Below are positions 1-9,688 of a stretch of 64,000 nucleotides of DNA, one piece after another (position 1 is the first letter of the stretch; every line of letters begins with the position of its first letter). The notes under the pieces were generated by a model. The model worked only from the letters and a program-made list of their open reading frames with translations, did not search any database and was not told the origin of the DNA. Both the position numbers and the translations under genes were made by a program. Source of the DNA: Rotaria sordida (lineage: Eukaryota; Rotifera; Eurotatoria; Philodinida; Philodinidae); NCBI GenBank assembly GCA_905250125.1, contig CAJNOL010000795.1, positions 1-64,000 of the forward strand. Direction: 5' to 3'.

Positions 1-253
1 TTTCATTATCAATGATAAATGCTTTAGTTAATTCAAATATAAATTTGTATCTATTTTTATGATGGTGTGCAACCATTTTCGATTTTGTTGTTTCATCATC
101 TTGTTCAATTGTTCTTATATGTTGTTTCATACGTTTTTCTAGTCCAACTTTAGTTCGTCCATTATAAACAGCTTCACATGTACATTTTATTTGATATACA
201 TTTGATCTAGAATTTGGTTTATTTGTATTTGTGCATTTTGGATGTAAGTAAAG
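1..253 (-). mobile_element. GIY-YIG endonuclease fragment, probably of a Penelope-like retroelement
   Basis: The minus strand is open from a TAA at 254-256 to the window edge, about 84 codons. It reads a GIY-YIG-like core: VYQIKCTCEAVYNGRTKVG, then LEKRMKQHI, i.e. the cysteine-bearing Y-x-I-x-C ... Y-x-G-x-T ... R pattern of the endonuclease domain found at the C-terminus of Penelope-like elements and some other retroelements. In a Penelope element this domain nicks target DNA so the element's reverse transcriptase can prime. No reverse transcriptase is visible; it would lie upstream on the minus strand, which here means downstream of a stop, so the piece looks truncated. It could instead be a host GIY-YIG protein or another element class. 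The family assignment rests on motif reading only. Confidence 0.6.
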
Positions 254-1214
254 TTAGCAGCAGATTCGAGTATTTCCGCCTAATATTCGCAACAACAGCT
301 GTGCCAGAAAAAATATTAGTTGTGCCAGGCAGCTCATCGAATATACTATACAATGCCATAGGTTCAACAAGTTTTCACTACATGATTTGTCCACAAAATT
401 AAAAAAATGATTAAAAAAATCCTCTTTTTAGTATGGATAACAGTATTTCCACCAAATATTCACTCCCTATCTTGTACCACTCATGAAATCACTTGTGCCA
501 GATACAACTCGATGAGATCTATCGATTGACACCAAATAAGTGATGATTCAACTCAACGGGCACGGTCCAAGGAGACACTAGCTATAGAAAGCAGGTCTCG
601 GAACCCTAAATCCGAGCAAATATTCGTTTAGATGGTTGTACTACTCGTGAAATCAACTATACCAGATAGAATTTGATGAGATCTATCGATTGATACCAAA
701 TAAACGATGATCCAAGTGACGGAACAGGGATCAGGGGGCACAGTACATTAGGGAGAAAAGAAGGCGTTCTCCTAACTGTCGAATGTTTTCTCATGAATTC
801 AAAAATCAGTTTTACAAATATAGAACACCTTCTTGTCCGTTTCATAACCTACATAAAATTATTCCGTTATATTGAGAAAGAATATTGATTAGCTCCAAAT
901 GGGTTCGTCAGTGTTCTCAAATATATGGAATTTTTTTCTCATTGTTTTCTGCATAAAAAGTAATCATCACAACTCTTAGTTCTTTTATCAACATCTGTTT
1001 TCAACGTTGAGCTTTTAGCTCTCGATATCGTGACAGTCTTATTTACAATACACTGACAAAAACAATAAAAACAGATACAAGCAATGTGCAACAATAAGAA
1101 GGATTCTAGAAAAATTCAGAGTCGTTCAGCAAAAGAGTATACAACAATTCTTCTCTTTGATGAACTTAACAAGCTTTTCCCACAATTTGTATTGTATTGC
1201 CCATTGAGTTGTAT
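254..1214. other. gene-free spacer with a diverged direct repeat
   Basis: No convincing exon was seen. A block at about 476-550 (containing TGATGAGATCT-like and CTATCGATTGACACC text) recurs at about 643-715 with roughly ten changes, so an 80 bp direct repeat lies about 165 bp apart. A shorter related phrase (GTGCCAG) occurs near 300-340. The short open frames here have no recognisable content. Confidence 0.5.
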
Positions 1215-2265
1215 TACATCTTAATAGAAACAATCATTTCTTTTATCTAAGTAGTAAAGAGAGAATTAGTGTCCTTTCGATTATTTTCGATATTAATCAA
1301 AAAAATCATTTTTTTCATTCGATAGAGATAAATTAGTGTTTCTTTATTTTTATTTAATCTTAGTAGAGATAGGGTTAGTTTTTCTTTAATTTTTTTTCAT
1401 CTTAATAGAAATAGTCAGGTTTTCCACATAATAGACATAGAGTTAGTGTTCTTCTAATTTTATGCAACCTGAATAGTAATAGTGATTTTTTCATCTGGTA
1501 CAGTTAACGTTAGTTTTCCTTTATTTATATTATTCGACGAGATATAGGAAAATAAGCTAATGATAATGTATACTAATTCGTCAATCATTTTATTTAGTTT
1601 TATTCAAAAATAATACTGAAGCTTTCGATCCATACTCAAGGTCATTATTAACACAAAATGATAGAAAGTGAAAAATATGTACAAAATTGTTCTTTTCTTT
1701 TGTTCTGTTGTGACTATTGATAAACATTGCAATGAAAAGGGAAGATAATATTTCGATCGCACTGCAATGTTTATCAATAGTCAGAACAGAACAAAAGAAA
1801 AGAACAATTTTGTACATATTTTTCATTTTTTATCGTTTTGTGTTGATAATGACCTTGTGTATAGATGGAAAGCTTCACTATTGTTTTTGAATAAAACTAA
1901 ATAAAATGATTGACGAATTGGTATACTTTACCATTAGTTTTCTTTTGCTTTTATTCTGTCGTAATAGAAATAGTCATTTATTTTATCTAGTAGAGATAGA
2001 GTTAGTTTACTAATAGTTTTATTCGATCTAAATACAAATAGTCATTTGTTTTTCATTCAATGGAGATAAAGTTAGTGTTTCTTTAGTTTTATTTGATCTT
2101 AATCAGAAAAATCATCTTTTTCATCTAGTATAGTTAGAGTTAGTTTTCCTTTCATTATTTTCCATCTTAATAAAAATAATCATTTTTTCATCTAGTAGAG
2201 TTAGAGATAATTGTCCTTTAGTTTTTATTCCATCTTAATAGAAGCAGTCAGTTTTGCTCTGTGGA
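1215..2265. repeat. tandem array of ~68 bp units interrupted by a foldback element
   Basis: A unit reading roughly ATCTTAATAGAAATAGTCA, TTTTTCATCTAGTAGAGA, TAGAGTTAGTGTTTCTTTA, GTTTTATT recurs about nine times. The GTTAG landmark falls near 1375, 1443, 1511, then 2003, 2073, 2141 and 2207, a period of 68-70 bp, with one shortened unit near 1333-1375. Copies are diverged by substitutions and small indels. The array breaks at about 1555 and resumes at about 1935; a palindromic element fills the gap. No coding potential is seen. Confidence 0.75.
1558..1935. mobile_element. foldback (long inverted repeat) element inside the tandem array
   Basis: The left arm (about 1558-1731) and right arm (about 1767-1935) are near-perfect reverse complements around a 35 bp centre. 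Landmark pairs are CGTCAATCATTTTATTTAGT on the left with its complement near 1900-1917, and GTACAAAATTGTTCTTTTC with its complement near 1795-1815. There is no transposase. It behaves like a non-autonomous foldback or MITE-type insertion, since it splits an otherwise regular repeat array. The minus-strand 78-codon open frame here is just palindrome sequence. Confidence 0.75.
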
Positions 2266-2464
2266 GTTCAATTATAGACAGTGATCCATGGTTTCAGATT
2301 AAGTAGATTGAGAAATATTTTCTCTATTGAATTTGTTTTAGATAAGGTATATAAATCTTATTGGTAGATTGAGCAACGTCCCGATTTATCTTTGTTAAGG
2401 GTTTCTGTATAGGTATAGAAATCTAATAAATCTCTTCTCACATTCTTTCGTTGAAAAATACAAC

Positions 2465-2717
2465 CTAGGTCAGCTTTTCCGATGAGAATCCCGGAGAAGT
2501 TCCAAATGATTGACAAAACTTCCAAGGAACACTGGAAAAGCTAGGCAAAAAAAGTGAGAAATTCATGTAGATTGCCTAGGGGCTACGAAGCTCCAGTCCT
2601 TAGGCAATCTACAAGGATTTCTCGTTTTTTTTGCCTAGTTTTTCCAGTGTTCCTTGGAGGTTTTGTCAAGTATTTGGAACTTCTCAGGGATTCTCATAGG
2701 AAAAGCTGATCTTGGAG
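2465..2717. repeat. inverted repeat, arms ~115 bp, short loop
   Basis: CAGCTTTTCC(G)ATGAGAATC on the left matches the complement of GATTCTCATAGGAAAAGCTG on the right, and the pairing continues inward through the AACACTGGAAAAGCTAGGCA segment to a centre near 2590. No open frame was seen. It is likely a small foldback transposon relic. Confidence 0.75.
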
Positions 2718-2741
2718 CGCGTTTTTCATCATTTTAAGCTG

Positions 2742-2925
2742 TAATGGTAAAGAACGCGTTTCGCGAACGTGAAAACCCTTTTTTTAAGAAAAGAAAACGT
2801 TTCTTAAGGATGAGAACACATTCTTGACCGTTCCATTTTGGAACGCATTCCACTTTTTATGGAGAGCGTTTTTTTTTTCTTGAAAAAAGTTGTCTACGAA
2901 AGTGGAACGCGTTCTTTGCCATTTT
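2742..2925. repeat. short inverted repeat
   Basis: AATGGTAAAGAACGCG at about 2742-2757 pairs with CGCGTTCTTTGCCATT at about 2908-2923 (one mismatch). The interior repeats GAACGCGTT/AACGTT-type words. It abuts the next element directly, forming part of a run of four palindromic elements. Confidence 0.55.
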
Positions 2926-2936
2926 TTTTGATAAAT

Positions 2937-3510
2937 ATAGGGTGGCCCAAAAGTCATGTTACCGAGAAAAAAAATTGAGTATCTCCATTACGGCTTGACA
3001 AACCGGACTCATTTTTTTTACCAAGGATAGAGGCATGTTCACACTCGAAATCCATACGGATAAGGTTAGTGAGAACCTTTGTCAAGTATCACTATTGACC
3101 TCAACAAGAAAATTTTACTTTTTCACAGATAGGAAAAGAAAATAATACATATAACAAAGGTTCTCACTAACCTTATCCATATGGATTTGGAGTGTGAACA
3201 TGCCTCGATCCTTGGTAAAAAAAATGAGTCCGTTTTGTCGAGCCGTAATAGCGATATTCAATTTTCTTCTCGATAAAATGATTTTTGCACCATCCTGTAT
3301 ACTAGTTTTTTCCTACCTGTGTAAAAGTAAAATTTTCTTATCGAGCTCAATAGTTATACTGAACAAAAGTTCTCACTAATCTTATCCGTATGGATTTCGA
3401 GTGTGAACATGCCTCTATCCTTGGCAAAAAAATGAGTCTGGTTTGTCAAGCCATAATGGAAATACTTAATTTTTTTTCTCGTTAATATGACTTTTGGGCC
3501 ACCCTGTATT
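2937..3510. mobile_element. Tc1/mariner-type non-autonomous element with three arm copies
   Basis: The left end begins TAGGGTGGCCCAAAAGTCAT and the right end finishes with ATGACTTTTGGGCCACCCTG-TA, a terminal signature typical of Tc1/mariner-type MITEs. The inverted arms are about 205 bp (2937-3143 and about 3302-3510). Between them, about 3156-3301 is an additional, partial copy of the right arm in the same orientation as the right arm, ending in a diverged version of the terminus (ACCATCCTGTATA). The structure is therefore left arm, right-arm end, right arm. No transposase is present. The 61-codon open frame at 3194-3379 is arm sequence and not a gene. Confidence 0.7.
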
Positions 3511-3786
3511 TCTCACTGGATAAAAACAAATACAATCGACAATGCTTTCTCATTAGATAAAAGTTTGCTTTTACAAAGAAATATTTTTCATATTTACTAT
3601 ATTCATTGTTCGAAAAGAAAAGAGAGCTAAATTTTTATAATTTTAAAATTTTTTCAAATTCGTATTAATTACTCACCGTCATAGTGCACCATCTCTAGTA
3701 TTGTTTATCTTTTTTTTCCAACAGCCATGACATTCGTTCATTTTCTGTTATACTTGAAAGATTGGGTCATAGCGTCTAATTCATAC

Positions 3787-3797
3787 TCTATAAAAAT
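3787..3797 (+). promoter_or_regulatory. possible TATA box of the first PEBP gene
   Basis: TCTATAAAAATC lies about 80-90 bp upstream of the ATG at 3877, at a plausible distance for transcription to begin shortly before that ATG. If real, it excludes the earlier in-frame ATG at 3727 from the transcript. Confidence 0.3.
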
Positions 3798-3876
3798 CAC
3801 TGCAGTTTTGCGCACTTCTTGTACAAACAATATTTCATACGTACTATTATTATTTACTATTGTATTTCAAATAACT

Positions 3877-4510
3877 ATGGCAAACATAAGTCCCGATGTT
3901 GGATATGTTCGAGAACAATACAATGCTGGCAAGAGTAAAAACGATGCGCTTAATATTCAATATAATAACAAACAATTTCAAGATGGTGATGAATTAAAAA
4001 GAGGTGATACTCAAACCGAACCTAAAGTTCAAATTAATGTTGATGCTGATTCAGAAAATTCTCATTTTACATTAGTAAATTTTTTTGTTTGACTTTTTTT
4101 TGATTGTCATTATGGATTATTATTTAGGTTATGATTGATCCAGATGCTCCTCAACGAGGTAATGAACGTGCTGGTCCATGGTTACATTGGATTCAAGCTG
4201 GTTTTGTAGGAAACGATATAAAATCTGGCAAAACTCTTGGTATATTTTTTTTTATATTTATAGAAAAATATAATCTATTGAATTCTATTTTTATTTCATA
4301 GCTGATTATCAAGGTCCAGCACCACCATCTGGTACAGGTCCACATCAATATGTATTTTTATTGTATAAATCAGATACGCCTACTTCTCAACATGGTGGAT
4401 CAATTGCTGTTAGTGATTCAGGAAAACGACAAAAATATCAATTGAAAAAACTTGAACAAGATCTTCATTTACAATTAGTTGCTGCAACATCATATACTGT
4501 TATTGGTTAA
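3877..4510 (+). CDS. phosphatidylethanolamine-binding protein (PEBP), copy 1
   Basis: Three exons, 3877-4074, 4128-4239 and 4302-4510, give 172 aa with intron phases 0 and 1. The PEBP fold binds phospholipid head groups in the cytosol and modulates kinase signalling in animals. Both family signatures are visible: DPDAPQR opening exon 2 and GPAPPSGTGPHQYVFLLY in exon 3, with GPWLHW between them forming the pocket wall. The His-Arg-Tyr of family CNR2 reads His-Gln-Tyr here. An upstream ATG at 3727 would add 50 hydrophobic residues. I chose 3877 because the protein then aligns end to end with the next gene (both start with a few residues then SPDV), and because a TATA-like box lies between the two ATGs. 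It is a tandem duplicate of the gene 350 bp downstream with identical intron positions. Confidence 0.92.
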
Positions 4511-4863
4511 TTTAATATATAAAAATATGAACATTTATCTGCTTTATCATTCAACATGAACTTTATTTGATTTCTAAAAAAGAAATAACTATATAGCTAT
4601 AGACTTATTTATACTTTTAGTCCAGCACAAGGTTTTTTTTTCTATGTTCTCTTTCATTTTTCTGTTTGGTTTTTACGATTGATAAAAAGCAACATAAGGC
4701 ATCATGTAGGGTCAATAGGTACAGAATGACTTACGCACAGAGAAGGCAGTAAAAATAAAAATAAAAATAAAAAAATATATATATACGTCAAATAGTTTTA
4801 AATAAAGTGAGTAAGTGGTAAACTGTTGAATTTTAGATTAATTTTATTTTGAAGATTACAAAT

Positions 4864-5493
4864 ATGAGCACAAGTGTGAGTCCAGATGTTGCCTATGTGC
4901 TTAAAAATTTAGATGAAGTTAGGCGCGATAATCGAAAACGAAAACATGATTTTGTTGTACAATATCGTGAAAATGAAAGTCTTGATGGTGATAATCTTTT
5001 GAGTAAAGAAGAAACTCAATCACAACCAAAAGTTGAAGTCGAAAACATTGATAATACAAGTTATCGAACATTGGTAATAATCTTACGTTAATTTATTTTT
5101 TAAATTTATTTTGTTTTTTTGCGATTAAGATTATGGTCGATCCTGATGCACCAAATCGTGATGATCCTGTCAAAGGTCCTGTTCTTCATTGGCTTGTTGC
5201 TAATTTTCAACATAATAATCTTACAGATGGTCATACATTATGTAAATTTTATTTTGAACAATTCTGGTTTGAAAATAATATTTTATACTTATAAAATAGA
5301 TTCATACAATGGACCTGCACCTCCAGCTGGTTCTGGTACTCATCGATATATATTCTTACTTTACCAATCAATTGATAAAATTCCTGAAAAAAAATTCGAA
5401 AGTACACAACGTTTACGTTTTCCACTTCAACAATATGTAACCGATAATCGACTTGGACTTCTTGACGCAACTTATTTTACTGTTAATAATTAA
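4864..5493 (+). CDS. phosphatidylethanolamine-binding protein (PEBP), copy 2
   Basis: Exons 4864-5073, 5130-5241 and 5300-5493 give 171 aa, with the same intron phases (0, 1) and the same exon 2 length (112 nt) as copy 1. Signatures are DPDAPNRDD, GPVLHW and GPAPPAGSGTHRYIFLLY; the His-Arg-Tyr is intact here, closer to the canonical family. The start is the ATG of MSTSVSPDV. The sequence has clearly diverged from copy 1 outside the motifs, so the duplication is not recent. The gene is convergent with the minus-strand gene whose stop lies at 5673. Shared ligand class with copy 1 is known for the family; any division of labour is not inferable from sequence. Confidence 0.92.
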
Positions 5494-5672
5494 AATTTTT
5501 CAGTAAGAATTTTCGTTTTCCACTGAAACATTTTCCTATTCGTGCATATCGATATTTAGAAAAAAAAAATAAACATTTAAGCAAGCATATTCATCTCTGT
5601 CCTTTTTTATTCAAAAAAAAAAAGCCTAATAACTACAAACAAGAAAAGTCATATACAAATTGATTTTTTTTT

Positions 5673-8557
5673 TCAATGAATATTATGCGATGTAAATACT
5701 GGTCGATATTTTGGTGGTGGTTCATTCGTTATTGTTGATGATAAATTCGTTAATTTTTCTTGTTCAACATTAACATGTTGTTCAATACCATATCGAAATG
5801 CACATTTACCTAACATTACTGTTCGAATTGTTTGTGTTTGTTCATGTACTTCAAATTGACCAGGACTTGCACCACAATTACCTGAACGTAATGCATCAGA
5901 AAATATTGTTGCTAAATCACCTTCCATATATTTATAATAACCACCTGTATTATTTCGTGTACTAATCATTGCTGATATTCGACCACTAAAACGTACTTCA
6001 GCTGAAAAATCAGCTGAATATTCTTCTTCTGTTATACATAATCTGAGAAAAAAAAGAACAATTAAATTTATATTAGAAAAAAAAAACAATCTTACTCAGC
6101 ATTTGCTTTTGAATTTGGTGCAACACGTATAGTTGAATCTGCTGACCATAACATTTGTGTTTCGAATGTTGAATCTCTTCCATATTCAACACGTTGTTCA
6201 TGTCGAAGACCACCACCAACTTCTAAAACTTCATTTGGTAATTTAAATACAACACAACCTTCTTTTTCTTTAGTAAAACCACGCATAAATTGAAAACTTA
6301 ATGTTGTTATTGTTGAACGTTGAGCACGTAATGAATATTCTTGTTCACGATCAGTATTATTTGAAAAATGTGTTTTAAATAATATTTGTGATTTAGGTAT
6401 ACGTAATTGAGCTGAACGAGTAAACGTAGCTTCTGATTGCCAAAAATTTACACGTTTCCAATTTAATTTTATATCAAGTTCTTCACGACGATATTTCGAT
6501 TCTTCTCGACTACGTTTTGTTAATTCCCACATTTTCCATACCTAGATTAATTATTTACAAAAAAATAAAATTGCGTTAACTATGTCATAAATGAAATCGA
6601 TACGACACATGAAAAATCTGAGATGTTGATTTCTTATTTTTCTTTTTTCATGTCATTGGTTTCTTTCATGAGGAATCTACTCTCAACTGTAATCCGCTGT
6701 TTGAATTCATATTGGACCTACAAGGAAGTTCCAGTAAAAGTAGAAAAATCCTAAAAGAGTTCGAGTCTAGGGGTCTTTCAACCGAGTTATGACGAATATT
6801 GCTAAAATACGTTTCTAACGCACTCTGAGTACCGTTTCACTTGGAACATATATTAGTCGATAGAGCTTGAGATTCTGAGTTTACTGAACCTCATTCTGAG
6901 CCAAAAGTTCAATAAAATAAATATTTGAAAACTGAAATCAAATGTAGCTCTATTACATATATGTTGAATTGACTAACAAGTAAAATGGCGTTCAGAGTGG
7001 CTCAACGCGTATGTTACCAATACCCACGGCCCATTTTTTGGGTATTTACTAGAAAATCAAATAATGGAATTTCGACCTGAAATTCAGTTCATTGATAAGC
7101 CTAATGATCCACAGAATATCCTGAAAAGTTTCAGCCGAAAAGAACGTTCCTTTGTCAAAATATTGAATTTTCAAGTAAACTCAATTTTTGTGGCAAACAA
7201 TCATTTTTTGGAAATTCAATATCTCGGCAAAAGAATATTCCAAGGAGCACTAGACCTATATATGAGCAACACTTCAGATTGAAAGAAAATACCTAAAAAT
7301 GGATCAAAAATTCAGTAAACCAGTCATAACTCGGCTCGAGAGGCCTGTAGACACGAAATCTTTTAAGCTTTTTCTAAACATACAGAGATTTCCTTGCAGA
7401 GTTTTTATCTAGTGTGAGGGTCGAGGAAACGTCACTCCTTCGAAGATCGGGTAGTCCCCTTGTCAGCAAAATTTATCAAGCATATATTATTTCTTTATTC
7501 AGTTATGATAAGTCTACTTGATATCATTCTATTATTAGAATTTCTTTTTTGTTTGAAAAAATAAATTTGAAAACAAAGTATATAATCATATTCTTTTCTT
7601 ATTTTCTTTTTTTTTTTTTAATTTTGAATGTCTATCCATATGATGCAATAGTCATTATTCGATTATGTTCAGTCTATTGATCAATAAGTAAAATAATGTT
7701 ATATATGCACACCTGCTGCGTATTTAGTCTCTTCCCATATGTAAATTATCATTGTTATATACGCTACAGGACGTCTTTGAACTTACCCATTTTTCGATGA
7801 TTTCGTCTAAATCAACGATTGTTTTATTATGTGATCCAGCATCTAAACGTTCCTTGATTTCTTGTCGTTGAAGAGTCATAGGCTATGAGACAAAAAAAAA
7901 CAAATAGCATAGAATAAATTCAAATAGTTAGGAATAGGTCAGGCGTCATATCAACACATTCGTACTAGCTGAATTTAGCATAAATGATTTACAGTCGATA
8001 TATTATTTCAGTTATCATCATACATGATCAATGTGATGGCGGCATTCATAAATTATTGACATAGAAAAATAAACATACAATATTCTTTTGCTCAAGAAAC
8101 GAATAAAAAAATCACATATGCCTGTGATTCAACGCATTATTCTCTTTACTCGATTCGTTTGTTTAGATAGTGAAATTAGATCGACTCAATGTATTACAGG
8201 TGTATATATATGTATATTCTATTGAAGAGGGCATACTTGAGACTATCAGTAGCATCACGATTCACTACTTCAATCAATGATTATGATCTGATTGAAGGAG
8301 AAACTAACTATAATGATTGATTCATTGATCGAACTTTTCTTTGAAATTGATAAAGCCATATTTCATAGGTGAAATATTGACTTTGTCTCGTTTTATTAGT
8401 GTAATAATTCAAATTTATGATAGAATAAATCAATTCATTGACTTACACTTTTTCTTTGATTAATCAATGTTGGGATATTTTGTATAAGTCGTTCCGTTGT
8501 TCTACCTGATATATCAGTAAAATTAATATTACTAATATCGGTTGTTGCTGACATCAT
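5673..8557 (-). CDS. four-exon gene, possibly an aerolysin/LIN-24-like beta-pore fold protein
   Basis: Exons (minus strand, 5' to 3') are 8447-8557, 7787-7882, 6096-6541 and 5673-6042; phases 0, 0, 2 join cleanly into 340 aa. No signal peptide is seen. Residues 1-70 are helical and charged, and the rest is rich in alternating Thr/Ser/hydrophobic beta-strand text. Residues about 209-240 read VAPNSKANAELCITEEEY then SADFSAEVRFSGRI, which resembles the proline-Asn-(S/T)-Lys turn followed by long strands typical of the ETX/MTX2-aerolysin superfamily, to which nematode LIN-24 and insect relatives belong. That resemblance is from memory of family style, so function (membrane pore versus other) is open. 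Intron 2 (1.2 kb) carries an inverted-repeat insertion and intron 1 is 564 bp; the last intron is 53 bp. Confidence 0.5.
6700..7425. repeat. inverted-repeat element in intron 2 of the aerolysin-like gene
   Basis: CTAAAAGAGTTCGAGTCTAG then CAACCGAGTTATGAC at about 6752-6795 is matched, with substitutions, by the complement of GTCATAACTCGGCTCGAG then AGACACGAAATCTTTTAAG at about 7323-7370. Weaker pairing continues to the outer ends. The interior is unpaired and includes a 72-codon open frame (7064-7282) with no recognisable content. It is most likely a foldback or MITE-like insertion that enlarged the intron. Confidence 0.6.
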
Positions 8558-9244
8558 ATGAATCAAATAAGTTATGGTTCTGTGATGTTGATTCAATCTT
8601 TTTCCTGCTTATTTTTTTTATAATGTTTGTCGTTTCTGGCACTTATGCGCTTTCTCTTTTTCTCTTTCTATTCTCAAAATAATGAAATAGAGAGAAAATA
8701 AAAATAAAAAAAAACAAAAAAACGAATAGCTTCGAATGTGCATATCCAATCGGTGGCAAGCACCAATTGAGAATAACGAAGAAGCTTGCCGTTCTTATTG
8801 TTAAGAAAAAAAAGAGAAAGAGAAAAAAAAAGAATCTCTCTTATTATCTTTTCTTATCCCTTTCGCTCTTTTACATTATGTAAATTTCAACCTGTTTTTT
8901 TTTATATGCATCGATACAATAAGAACACAACCTCATGTTATTCAAAACTTCATATATATGTTGCGTGTTTAAAAACGATTATGTATATGTCCATCATCAT
9001 TTCAAGAGAATTATTTCGCCAGAATTATTTTACTTACAAAAAAGAAGAGGAAAAAAAAGTCAATTAGTTCTTGATTTACATACACATATGGTCAAAGATG
9101 AATAATATATTCATGAGTGACCAGTAAACTTAACAGCAAGTCAATAAATGTCACGAATAATATTGTCTACAATATAATAAAACTCTAATGCGAAAAAAAC
9201 TTAATTTCTATTAATTTATTATTATTATTATTTTTTCGAATGAT
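8558..9244. other. spacer, no gene seen
   Basis: AT-rich sequence between the 5' end of the aerolysin-like gene and the 3' end of the HMG-box gene, both on the minus strand. It should include the promoter of the former near 8560-8800. It contains homopolymer runs and an 93-codon open frame (8786-9067) of low-complexity Lys/Arg/Glu and Phe/Tyr composition that I do not consider real. Confidence 0.4.
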
Positions 9245-9688
9245 TCATGAGCAATTTTCAACACTTTCATGTGCATCAATTTGATTATGTTGTTCATGAT
9301 TAGTCATTTTTCGAGTAGCTGTTTTTTTATTCATTCGTTTTGGTTTCTTTTGTGATGAATTTTTTCCATGAGAATAATGTTTATTATCACTTTTAGTTTT
9401 TGTACTTGATTGAATTCGATCAGAAGTTAAATTTTTTTTATCAAGTATTTGATGATTGTTTTCATCAGTAGCTTTAATTTTATAGGTTTGTTTTTGTTGT
9501 GCAGATAATTTTCGCCATTCAGCTCTTAAAAGTTTCATTTGTTCTTTAGTTGACATTGAATTTATATCAGTTCGATTTGCTTGTTGTTCAGTAAAAAATA
9601 TACGATAAGCATCAGCTTGTTTTCCTACACGATTCTTATTCTTCTTAAGTGATTTACTTGATTGTTTTGAAGAATTTTTTTTAGCCAT
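9245..9688 (-). CDS. small HMG-box protein
   Basis: A single exon of 147 aa, starting at the ATG of MAKKNSSKQSSKS. An HMG-box-like core spans residues about 25-75: QADAYRIFFTEQQANRTDIN, then MKLLRAEWRKLSAQQKQTYK. This has the order aromatic-x-x-F-F, central LRAEWRKLS tryptophan helix and closing QKQ-x-Y-K of HMG_box/HMGB proteins, which bend DNA in chromatin. The N-terminal 25 and C-terminal 70 residues are Lys/Ser/Asn-rich and look disordered, with nuclear-localisation-type basic clusters. Only one box is present and there is no acidic tail, unlike vertebrate HMGB1. An extra MVARS mini-exon with a GTAAGT donor lies at 10023-10037 on the same strand, but no acceptor joins it in frame. The subfamily is not assignable. 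Confidence 0.75.
   Translation of the reverse strand: MAKKNSSKQSSKSLKKNKNRVGKQADAYRIFFTEQQANRTDINSMSTKEQMKLLRAEWRKLSAQQKQTYKIKATDENNHQILDKKNLTSDRIQSSTKTKSDNKHYSHGKNSSQKKPKRMNKKTATRKMTNHEQHNQIDAHESVENCS

Noticed and set aside
3727-3876. upstream ATG giving PEBP copy 1 a hydrophobic N-terminal extension
   Set aside because: The paralogue begins at the position equivalent to 3877, and a TATA-like box lies between the two ATGs.
7064-7282. 72-codon open frame
   Set aside because: It is inside an inverted-repeat element in an intron; no recognisable content.
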